Source: Colius striatus
Lineage: Eukaryota > Chordata > Aves > Coliiformes > Coliidae
Reading direction: 5' to 3'
Length of the DNA stretch: 64,000 nucleotides
Assembly (NCBI RefSeq): GCF_028858725.1
Contig: NC_084764.1
Coordinates: 19,333,501-19,397,500 of the forward strand
A program made the position numbers and the translations under genes. Of this stretch, positions 38,101 to 50,100 are shown piece by piece; within the stretch, counting starts at the first letter, position 1; each line of letters opens with the position of its first letter. The notes under the pieces were generated by a model that was not told the origin of the DNA, did no database searches, and saw only the letters and a list, made by a program, of their open reading frames with translations.

Positions 38101-41100
38101 TGTTCCTGTCTGTCAAGAAAATATTCAAAGACATTATTCATTACAACAACATCAGCATTCTGAAGAAGTGAAGCCTGAGTACAGATGTCTGCGTGAACCA
38201 CCTGAAGGAGAAAAATTTCACGAGGCATAAATTAACGTAAGAAACAAATACAGCCTTCAAGTGGTCATGAAGCCTGTCAACCTAATACAGCACCTGCTAC
38301 CACCATTTTGAATCAGTCACAAAAACAGCATGTTACTGGCTTCATAGTAGATGAAACTAAAGTAAATAATCAGAAGAGGCTTTAAAAAAGGAAAGAAATA
38401 AAAATCATATTTATCTCCTCTAACTAAAATACTCTATTTATTCCACTAAGTGAAATAAAGTGTATCTGACTTTTGGTCTAGAACACTGCATGCCATATGT
38501 ATATGATGGCCGTTACATTTCACTTACCTATATTTTACCACAAATGCTCACTGATTTCAGGAAAGGAGCTAAGCTAGTTAAAGCTTTTTTTTTTTTTTTT
38601 TTGAGGATATTAAAAGGCATCCCACAGGCTCAGTGGGTTACTAAAGGATTATAGCTAGAAAAGACACTACAAACTCAAGTTTGACAGTTGAATTCTCATG
38701 ACATATGCTAGGACTGTGTATGCTGGAAAGGCAGGATGCTCAGTTGCACTGGAGGACAAGTGCTTTACCTTAGTAAACAACTACCTCTCCAGTCAGCATA
38801 GTTGCTGGTTTGATTCCATCTGCCTTCACCTACCAAAAAGGATATTAGCACATCATGTCATTTTCAAACAGGTGAGATTATAGTGACAGGAGAATATGGA
38901 TGCTCATTAACACTCTGGTAAGATGTGTTTGATTTTCTCTTAAACACAGAGAAAGACATCACAACCCAAACCTGAGGAGAAACATGAATTTGACCACCTT
39001 TTGAAGGGATAAGGGAAAGGAAACCAATCTGAATATTGCTTGCACTTCACAGACTCTTTGGAAAGTGCATCTCTTTATGTTGAAAATGGACAGAAACTCT
39101 CAAAAACTTTTCTTTCCTGTGTGAATTCCTAGGTTGTGCTGGGACTACATTAACCCGATGGTTTTAACATTTCACATTTTGACAAATCCTTCCAATACTG
39201 GGCAGATGTAAAAAAGAATTCTTAAATCGGACAGGAAAGAGGAATGTTAGTACAGAAGACTGAAAACACTTATCTGTTGAAAAACATTTTGCTGACTTAA
39301 CAATGTATCAATACTTACTGGAAAGGTAAATTACATATTCCTCCTTACAATGAATACGCAAAGCATACTCTTCTGGTTGATGAGGAAACAGATACTACCA
39401 CCTCCGCAACTTATAAGGGTTCAAGTGCAGAAAAGATGATGAGTTGCCACACTTTATGACTCTGGTTTACTCTATTAGAATGCATTATGGCAATTGCAAA
39501 ATAGATAAATATTCTAATATCAGTAATAACAGAAACAAAACTCTACTGTTCATAAAAAAATAGGCATCATAGCACTCAAACTTTGAGAGCTACGTTCCAC
39601 AGGTTCTCTGCAAGTGCTCCAAATAAGTTAAAAAAAACAGCTTTATCTCCTTAAACACATTACTTTGCCAAGCTGTTCACCAATGCCTATAGTGACTGGA
39701 AAGGAAGCAACTGTGTTCTTGTATCTTCTTACTCAGAACTGGCAGGTTACTGTTTGAAGGCTCTCGTTCATTGAGAAATAGGGACAGTTTAGTTGTCAGA
39801 ATGACTGGCTCTGTCTCTGCTTTCACCTCTAGTGTGTGGACATCTGAACTATTTACCTACTAGTTTATGAAAGTCAGAGCTTTTTATGACGATTAAGATT
39901 AGTAATCATTTGTCTTAAAATAGTGCACTGTAGCAGCATAGGAGCTGATTAAGAACAAGTTCAAGCATTCAGGCAGCAGAGAAAGAAGACAAATCACTCA
40001 GGCTACCATCAGCAGTCCTAAATATGGTAGGTCCTGCTTTTCAACTCATGTCCTCTGCATAAAGACACTGTTAATTGTGGATTAAAATGAAAGACCATAA
40101 ACTAGGGTGGTAGAGGTATTACAGATACAGGCTTGGCTGCTGCCCTCTTACACAGGCAACAGCCTCCTGGAGCAGGGCAGGACAGGCAGCTAGGGGCAAA
40201 CATGCCTCAGCTAGATCTGTCAGAACTTATGGATTGGAACCTAGGTTTACTTAAGACTGTAAGCGGGATTTGGATCACTATTTCTGAGGCTAAGGAGACG
40301 TAGTGGTTTTGTCTGGGCCAGGTTTTAGTAAACGGGGGAGCTATAGAGGAAGATTCTTTAAACAAAGAACTGCCAGAAGCTTCCCCTGCAGCTGACATGG
40401 CCAATGCCAGTCAATTCGAAGACGGACCCTGCAGGTGACCCAGGCCTGGCCAATTAGTGACTGAGGCCTCTGTGAATAAAGTATTTGAGAAGAAGTTCCT
40501 GCATAGTTGCAAAACAGCAGCAGCAACAGGGAGTGAGAATGTAAAAACATCGCAGACACCAAGGTCAGTGGAGAATGAGGGGGAGGAGGGTGCTTAGGCT
40601 CTGAAAGAAAGATTCCCCTGTGACCTGTGGTGAGGACCATGGTGAGGCAGCTGCGCCCCTGCAGTCCATGGAGGACCATGAGGGAGCAGGGATCCACTTG
40701 CAGCCTGTGTAGGACCCCATGCCAGAGCAGGTAGATGCCTGAAGGAGGCTGTGACTCCATGGGAAGCCCACCCTGGAGCAAGTTCCTGGCAAGACCTGGG
40801 AGCCTGTGGGGAGAAAGAAGCCCACACCAGAGCGGGTTTGCTGTCAGGACTTGTGGTCCTGTGAGGGACTCAGGCAGGAGCAGTCCGTACCTGAAGGACT
40901 GTTCTCCTGGTGAGTGACCCATGTTGGGGCAGGAGCTGCCCCTGTGGGAGGCTCCATGCTGGAGCAGTTCATGAGAAATGACCCATGCTGGAGAAATTTG
41001 TGAGGGACTGTCTCCCATGGGGAGGGACCCCACAGTGTAGCAGTGGGAAGTTTGAGGACGCCTCCCCCTGAGAAGAAGCAGCAGCAAAGTCCATCTGTAA

Positions 41101-44100
41101 TGAACTGTCTGCAACCCCCATCCCCTGCAACACTGTGGGGGAAGGAAGGAAGGAGAGTCCTGGAAGGGAGTAAGGGGAGGTGTTTTATTTCTCATTTTCC
41201 CTGCTCTGTTCTGATTGTTCATTACTAAATCAAACTACTTCTCCCCAAGATGAGTCTGTTTTGCCCATGATGCTAATTGCTGAATGATCTCCCTCTCCTT
41301 ATCTCAACTCAGAAACCTCTGGATGTATTTCTCTCTCGCCTGTCCAGTTTAGGAGGGGGAGTGACAGAACAACCAGGTGGGCACCTGGTACCCAGCCAGG
41401 GCTAAACCACCACAGGAGAAATTTTTACTTTACTCTCTGATTTTTAAGGGGCACAAATAACAAACCCACAGAATTTCTGTGCACAAAATCTGAGCAGCAG
41501 TCTGTTAATTCAAACACAAATGACTGTTCCACCAGTGGACTTCTTGCATCACAACAACTCACAATTAGTAGTAAATTTTCTTAATTCTTTACCAAGAGCA
41601 GTCTTAACATTTTACTCCTCAATTCAGAAAGATGTTTAAACTACTGGGATACTTTAAACATGTGTTGATATTTTGACTTGAATAACACTTAAAATGAGCC
41701 TGCATTTACAGAGTAGGTGACCATGCTGACTGAAGAGACCCAAATACCTCATTCTCTTCTAACACATCCTCATTCTTACTGGGGATTGCGGGACCACATA
41801 AGCATGTGTGGCTGCACCATGAGCCACACACAGGTATTCCTCCGAAACACTACTTTTTTTCTGGGTTATTTTTCAGCTGCATCAATTCCCTGACCCACTT
41901 GTCTGTGTACTGGCACAACACAGGCAGCAACTGATTTTAAAACTGCCCTGTAGCCCAGCAGAATCACACCAAGCTTTTCACAATTACAGCCAATTTCTGA
42001 ACTGATGTCTCAGGTTTTCTAAGATTGTTGAACTTTCCTCCCCGCATATAAATGTTTGCTCAAATAGCAAAAGATGCCGAGTTACTTTCTATGTACTTTA
42101 ACAAACCAAATGTTGACCAAAGAAACACAAGGTTTGCTCAGAGATTTAGCCACTAAAGCTTTCATTCCACCCTGCTGTCCTTTGCCAACATGCTCTAATA
42201 AAAACTCAGAATCTCCTGAAAAAAAAAAAAGATATTTAAGAAGGGTCTCTTAAAAGTTTTTCAAATTTGTGTCAAATTATTAACAGCAACTTGATTCTGA
42301 CTATTTTTCAAGCTGGTATCTATCTCTAGAGGATTCATTTGGGGTGAAATAAAACTCTAAGATTGAAATGTTCAAAGGACTGCAATAACAAGTCACATGA
42401 CTAAATTAGCATCTAATGAGACTCAAATAGCGAAGTCCTCAGGCATTGCTTTGAAAATCTATTATCTTCTTATCTTTATGCTCTGAAATGAATACTTCAG
42501 CAGAATTACAAGGTGTGAAGGAAAAACAAAAAGGTTTATTGTAAAGAATATACGAGGCTGAAAAGCATGCCTATAGATCTTCAGCTCTACTGCATTAACT
42601 TGACAGAGTTCCTAACTGCACTTTCAGTCTCATCACAATAAGGTGTTACAAACATAAAACATAACACAAAGGTTATGGATAAACTGGCAGCAACTGGGAT
42701 TGAATTGGGCAACCCAATGATATTGCTTACTCTGAGTTTTATGTTCATGATTTCTTTCCAGTTTAAACCTACTTTAATTCCCAAGAAATTACTACACCCA
42801 GCAGTTTGTGTGACTCCATTCAAGAGCACATGTACATGACACTGAATTAAAGCCAGTACTCTACCCAGCATATTCTACTTAGCAACTTTTGCTGGTAACA
42901 AAACAATGGCTATTCCTCAGAAATGTAAAAAAAAAAAGCAGCTTATTAAAATAGTAGTAGTTATTTCCACAAAGGGACAAGGAAAGTGGTTCACATAGTG
43001 GTATCACATTGTTTGAAACCCATTTTGCTTGTGGAAAGTACACATGCACTGACACATCAAGAAAGGAAATGCCAATACCTCTAAATCCCTTAGGTATTCT
43101 TAGATGAAAATTTTCAAATTCTACAAACAACTTTCTGCTAATGTTACTGAAACACAAACATTTAGTTTTGTTTTTCATGACCAAACTGTTTACTCTTTAC
43201 TCAGTTTCACCATACTGGCAATAGCATTGTTGATTTCACTGGGAGAAATGGCTAAGATGTATCTGTTTTGAGTGAGCTAGTACAAATTCCACTCCAAAAA
43301 AAGGCTAAGTGATTCAACACATCTTACTCTCTGCTATCAAATTTTTTCTTCCACGATGCAAAGCCTTTGTTTAGGACTGGAACAAGCAAAGACAGAAACT
43401 TCTCAGAATGCTAATTTATCAGCCAATCCCACAAACAGGGTATCTAATACATAGTGGTTAAAAATACATACACTAAACCATGTATTTAGTTACCTTTATT
43501 CTGTCAATGAACTGGTACTTTGTAATCATCATTTCTTGCAACTGGCAAAAGTCTGCATTCATTTCTACTCCGAACAGTTGAGATGCTGAGCTATAAAGAT
43601 AACCCTACATTAGGAAAAGGAAATTTAGTAACTGTGATGCCTTTAAAGCATATTTTTAAAAAAATCAATTAAAATGCAAAAAAAAACCCCCTACAAGTGA
43701 CGATTAAGGAAGCAGCTTAAGTTGAGAAATGTCTTTTACTGGACATGATATTTTTCAGAGTTAAGCCCCTAATTTGTCAATTCCTACTTAGGCCTCACAA
43801 ATTTTAGTAAGAAAACCAAAATGACGTGTAAAAATAATTTAAAAAAAAAAAAAAAGGAAGCTCTGACTTCAGTTGCAAAACAGATGGAAAATAGTCTAAA
43901 AAGGAAAAAGGCAGTAGAAACCAGAGTGAAAGGAAAAGATGCGGCATATTTTTGCTTCTTGGGAGAAGGGAAAAAGAAAACAGCAAGAAGAAAAAACTCA
44001 AACATGAAATGTATACATAGGCAAAGTGAGTGAAAATGGAGGACAATACCAGTAATATAATGGGATCTTTTGGTACAGAGTCTTTGTCAGCACCTCTGAG

Positions 44101-47100
44101 TATTGTATAACTGCCATTTTCAGGTGTTTCATATAGATTCGTATGAAAAAAGATAAATTATCCCTTAATAATAAGCCCAAAACACTTGTTCTGTTTTGGA
44201 CAGAGATTTTGAGAAGTTGTTAGAAAAAAAGAAAAAACAACAAATACTTGAGCCTCCAGGGCCCTAATGAGGATATTGCTTTAAGTGCCAGTGTCTCCAC
44301 TGGACACCATAACCACACTTTGCCAACCATGGCAAAGGCAGATAATGTTGAAGATAGAGAATATCTGAGATATTTATATACTACAATCTAAGTATTGACA
44401 TTTTCCAAAACCATTCAAGTCAAAGTGTAGAAAAGCGACCTGTGAAGGTGAAGTCACATCTCCTCCAACACGTCAAGATTATGATTACAACAGAACTGGT
44501 TTTTAAAATGTTTCCCATGTTTTACTTGAGAATATCTTCTAGTAGAAGAATATAAGCATTTGAGTACTTCAAAACAAATTCAGGCTAGCAGAAGTGTTAC
44601 CATTTAAGGACCCAATTCTGCAAACATTTACAAATGGGAGTAACTTTCCTCATTTAAGTAGTCCCAAAATTAGATTGTTCAGATGCGTAAAATTACATGC
44701 TCAAATGTTTCCAAGATTGAGCCCTAAACAGCCATTGACTTTTGTAAGAAAGTTGTAATGTGTGTTTTGCATTGCTGTTGGCCATATGTTGCACCAGCCA
44801 TGCCAAAAGCAATCAAAATTGCACTCAAGTTTCTCGATGAAGTATTTTATGTACATTTTAAAACAGTGAGCAGGAAAATATGTTTTTGGAGACAAATTAA
44901 TATCAAAGTCTTCCTTTGTATAACTTAACAGTTTGTCAGCTTCATAAAGGAATTTAACATAACTAATCTATCTATATATAGACGTGGTCAAGACATAGAG
45001 GACAAACTTACTTATGAAGGAGAGACAGAGCAGGAACTTGCAAAAGAGCAGCATGTGTGACAGCAATATGCTACTCTGTCGGACAACAGACTTTTCCTCT
45101 CCATAAGCAAGGTAAATTGTACTCCCCATTCTGAAGAACAGAACTGAAATTGCTAGTAAACAGCACCTTATACTGCACAAGAGAGTCAGACCAGAGGTGC
45201 CTCTCAGAATGACCCGTCCAAGATGGGAGCAATGAGAGTAGATAGTCAGAGAAGAGGGAGAATGTTTGTCACAGTAATAAAATATGAATTCCTGTGCTGG
45301 AAGTTACCGCAAATAGCACTGCACCAAGCCTGGAGCCAACGTCAACCACTACCTTTCCTGTCAGATCGAGCAGTACATGTTGATAAAGAAACTTCAGTTC
45401 CGTGAGGGAAAAGGAATGCGAAATAAACTCTGGGAAATAAGAACAGAATAAAGGTTGGGTGGGCAGTACTAACTGCTGTTTTATTAACCAACGAAATATT
45501 AATCTGAAGAGTTAACATCACTGAAAACTTGTATGGTTTCCTGCCTGAACTAGTGTAGGGTTTGTAGATCAGAGGTAGCCTGCCAAATACTCTGTCCCAA
45601 ATCTGGATATTTCTTCCCTTACGTGAAGAATTTTGAAATCCTCCATGAAACTGAACTACCTTTTCCTATACAGTGACACAATAATGAACACAAAACAAAG
45701 CCACTTGGAACTGTTTAAGTGAACAAGGAAACACAGTACCTACAGCTCAACACAATTCATGGCAAACCTTTCCACAGGCAGACACAGTAATAGTTTGAGT
45801 TTTAACTCCAAGGTTTTAAGGAACTGAGTGTTCTCAATATAAACCATTCCTCCCTCAATGCCTGTGCTATACTGGTGAAGAAGTGGTACATACCATGCCA
45901 CTCTCAAGCTTTAAGACAGAAGGTGCTTTTTACTGCTTTTCAGCACATAGGAGGAGACTGAGGCTATGGCATGGAGTCCTACAGCATTGTCTTCCTCTTG
46001 CACCTTTCTTCTTGCTGGTAAATAGCCCTGCCTCTTCCCTGTATTTATGGGCAACTACTGTCATTCAGACACTGCAAATTAATTCAACTTACATGTGTAG
46101 GAGTCTCTTTCCACTGGTTATGGGAGATGATTCTGGCCTATATACTGCATCACTCTGGATAAAGTGCTCCTTCCCTGGATGTTGTGTTGTCCTGCTGATT
46201 CACTGCACAAACCAGTTTGGTTTAACTGAATTTGTTGTTCATGTTCCCAAAAGAGAACTTACCTAAAGATGCAGTCTTGTATGAGCCACACTCCTTGCAG
46301 TAGCTCCTACTCATTTTCCCCTCCTCACACAATGAGTCAACAAAATCATCATCATAAAGGAATGCATCAACGTGAATCATGGGCAGTGGGTGCTGATGTA
46401 TCTGAGAAGAGGAACAAAACCTAAGAAAGGCATAACCAAGTCTCCATATTTCACATACACTGTTACACACCTTTCCCAAAATCCTTGAGATCCAAGTTTT
46501 TTCCCTACTCAAAAGTTAGAAATCAAACAATTGAAATCCTGCACATAAACTGGATCATCAAATTCCACTGAAATAACCAGTATGTGGAAGCTGACAAAGG
46601 ACAGCTGAGTAGGATACCTGACATGAATTTTCTATCCTTAGGACTTTGTTGACTACAGAGGAGGTATAGGGTGAAGGAAGCTTTTTCTGTTCCATTTTAA
46701 TGAGGAGAATGTAACTTAAATTTTGGAGAAAGGGTAGTTTTGCTTCTCAGCTTCAATTGTCTGAATATTTGCATCTTCATGCCTTATGACTTAATCTAGA
46801 AAAACCCTTGATTAACAGAGGTGTCATTTTCAATTAAAAGCATACCCTGTTTGAATGCTTGCCTTATCATTTCACCGGGTACAATCTTCATCTTCCTACT
46901 CCTCTTTCTTCCCTCCCCGAGGCTTGCTGCAAGTGGCCAATCCACTTTTCCTGTTTAGGAGCCACACAACACTTTTCTGGCAAATGCATTAACTTTCTAC
47001 CTATACTGACAGCTCGAGTAGAAAAGGTACTCTTCCCTCTGACAGGACTCACAGCCCATGTCTTTCTGAGCCATTGGAATCTGAAAAGAGCTGGAAACCA

Positions 47101-50100
47101 TTTCTGGGCTGCCCACATTACAGCAACAGTGAAACACTGGCCCTGTATTTCTGTTTTCTTTAAGAAGAATGTTATAGCCCATTATGGAGCCAGCATTAAA
47201 GAATCACTATGACAGGTGCCATACCACACAGAATGAAACCTATGCCAAATAACTCGTGATCAAAGTATTAAGAACTACAAAGCAACTTTCCTGGGATCAC
47301 ACAATCATGCAGCAACAGACATGACAACCAAAGGGAGATTTCCTACAGCTAAATCTAGTGCTCATTCTCTATTATGAACTACTACTAAAACTGAAATCAG
47401 CATAGTCCCAAAATACATTATATGGTTCAGCAAAAGGAGACCATAACTATGGGCTTACTTTCTGAACAGCTTGATGTTCTGAACGGAACATTGCTTCCAT
47501 GGGTAAACGATTCCGCAAATCTTCAGCGATATTTTTGAGAACAATATCATTGTTATTTGCCACAAGCTCATCAAAGTCACCTATAAATCAAAACAAACAA
47601 AACCCTCTGTACAATCATATGTAGATCATGTGGACTAAATGATGACCAGTACAATACAGTTGCAACATGTGAACAATACCAGATGGATAAGGTTTTTATT
47701 CAAAACGCATTTTTCAACCTTTGTTAGCTTTTCCAGCCAATGACAGATTTGGACTGTAATAACTTTGCCACTCAAAATAAACATAGTGCTTTTTTGAAAT
47801 CTCAAATTATTTTCATATTTACAAACATATAACTCACATACGACGGTCTGGGCTGCCACGAAAGTGATACTGTTTCAGCTTAAGATATAAAAACATCAAA
47901 GATGTTTTTGAACTATTGGAGGAGTTACAAAACTCTTAGCTGCCTAAATGCAGCCTTTTTTAATATATATGTTTCTTTTATATACATACCATCTTTCTAA
48001 TAAAAGAGTTACAAAAAATCAGGGATAATACACAGTTCAACAGTTCAACTTACAACAGATTTTACATGACTTAAACTACCAAAATATTTCTTATGTGAAA
48101 GAAAATAAGAATGGATGCAAGAGTTCATTTCTGCAAAACCACACTGTAAATTCTTGCTATTTTTCCAGGATATCCTTGTGTTACTTTAACACCTTTTTTT
48201 TTTTTTTTAAAGACATCTAGTAAAAAGATTGAGAGAGAACCTTTGGAAGCCACCAATTCTTTTTTCTTCCAAGGCTAAATCAATAGTAAGTGTCACTACT
48301 TCTCCAAACTATTCTTTTAAAACGTATGTTGAGGCTGGAGACTCCACAGTCTCCCTTAGAAATCTATTCCAGTGCCTCAGTACATTTAGTGTTAGAATAC
48401 TCCTCTTAATAACTGATCTAGATTTCCTCTGCCAAAATTTAAGCTCACTACTCTGTCACACACACAATGGAAAAAGAAAAGTTTGTTCTTCTGTATATAG
48501 CAACTTCTTAACTTTCAAGATCTATCATGGGTCTCATCAGTTTTCTTTTCTGGAAGAAACAAAATCCACTTACCTAGCCCTTTCCTGCTTTTTTTTCTAG
48601 GAGTTCGCTCATTCTCATTACTCCTTTTGGATCTACTGGACTGTCTCATTCTAAAGAATGACCTGCAGTACTTCCAACTAGACACATTACTCCAGCTAAA
48701 ATTTTTTTCGCAGTAACCAGACTTTTCACATCTCACAGCCACCATACTGCTTACACACTCCAGTTTCATGTTAGCTCTCTTCCCAGAGCATGATGTTCTT
48801 AACTGACATTCAGCATGAGATCTGTTCTACATCTGTAGCCTGCTCCTTTTCTGTTACATTTTCCCCAGAAGAAGGACTAGATCAAATTCTGGTTTTGTCT
48901 GGATGTCCCATTGCTCTGAGGACATTGAACTAAACCAATGTACATCTTAGGACAAAATTACATACCCGTAAAAGAAACAAAACCCACTGAACAAACAGCA
49001 ATTGTAAATCTAATTCTGATAAATATACCAAACCCATCTACTGATTCTTGTCTAAAAACAGATGTTTGCCCTCTCTTCCCCATTCCTTCTGGTTTGTTTC
49101 TTTTCCTATTTAGACTAACACCTTGTTGGGCAGGGATTGTGGTTTTTACGTGTATCTATACCACCCACCAAAAGAAGACCTAAGAGCTTTTACAGGTGTT
49201 TAAAAACCCAAAAGTTAACATTTCTAAGCATTGCTGTCCCAGGTGGGAATGTTAGCACAGACAAGCTTGATAGCAAGTAGGTTCAAAATAAACCTATAAA
49301 ACATGCTGCAAGTTTCTCTATGCTAATATACTTAATCTGTCCTGTGGAACACAGGCTATGATACAAACAGTGTGAAATTTTAAGGCTAGTTTAAGAAACA
49401 GAGACCAGATAAACTTTTAACTACGAAATGCTTCCAAAATACTTTTTGCTTAAGCTAAGCACTGTAGTGAGAACAATATGATTAAAGAAAGCCTTGTTCA
49501 CTAGTGTAAGACACTCTCCTCTTGGGATGTACATGAAAACTGTTCTTCCTATATGTCCCAAAACTGACTCCAACAGGCAATCCCACATCCCCCCAAAATA
49601 AGCAGCAGAAACTTTAAATCTGGATTCTCTTCACATATTTGGTTTATTATTTATTAATTGTGTAGCAATTACACTTCAAGGCTCTGATGGGCAAAATGCC
49701 ATAGGTAGTGGTTATATGACAGGAAGACAATTTACTGTTCCAAAAAGCCCACAGTTAAGTTCTCCAGAATGTCACCTCCTAAAGAGATGCAGACTTTGTG
49801 TTGAGAAACACAGGAGGGATAGAGCCGGCAGCTGTAGGAGCAAGAACAACACACCAGGTGCAATGCAGCAGCTCCAGCTTGTCAGCATTTTGATTTGAAA
49901 CCTCTAATGAGTGCCCATCTCCTGTTAACCTCACAAGCCAATCAACAACTTGCAGTTTTGTTATGAGCATCTCAGAAGCAGGGAGTGAATTTTCTGAACA
50001 GCTCAGGAAAAGTTTCTACAGATGAGATACAGAACAGAAGCAAACCCTGAGATTATGGGAAAGGAAGGTGGACAGATTTATCTGTTTTGGACCATCAGCA

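Larger units (their letters stand above)
38202..43493 (-). other. Methyltransferase intron 5
   Basis: A 5.3-kb intron holding the solo LTR (40,299–41,414) and an 18-T run at 38,585–38,602. The rest is AT-rich and not recognised. Confidence 0.7.
43605..47458 (-). other. Methyltransferase introns 2, 3 and 4 (with exons 3 and 4 inside)
   Basis: The introns are 43,605–45,307, 45,430–46,262 and 46,402–47,458. They contain an A-rich run at about 43,838–43,860 and the ancient palindrome at 44,608–44,726. No other gene is seen. Confidence 0.6.

Noticed and set aside
38738..38820. tRNA-like B box (GGTTTGATTCC) with a possible A box upstream
   Set aside because: The spacing between boxes is too long for a tRNA, no cloverleaf can be drawn, and there is no A-rich tail. 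It may be a fossil SINE but cannot be supported.
40341..41222. 293-codon minus-strand reading frame, the longest in the window
   Set aside because: It lies antisense within the solo ERVL-type LTR and is built from the LTR's internal imperfect repeats. No domain is recognisable.
42660..42860. tRNA-like words (GGGATTGAA and AGCCAGTACTCTACC) on the minus strand in intron 5
   Set aside because: The two words are about 170 bp apart and do not form a tRNA. A tRNA-derived SINE remnant is possible, but the evidence is too thin.
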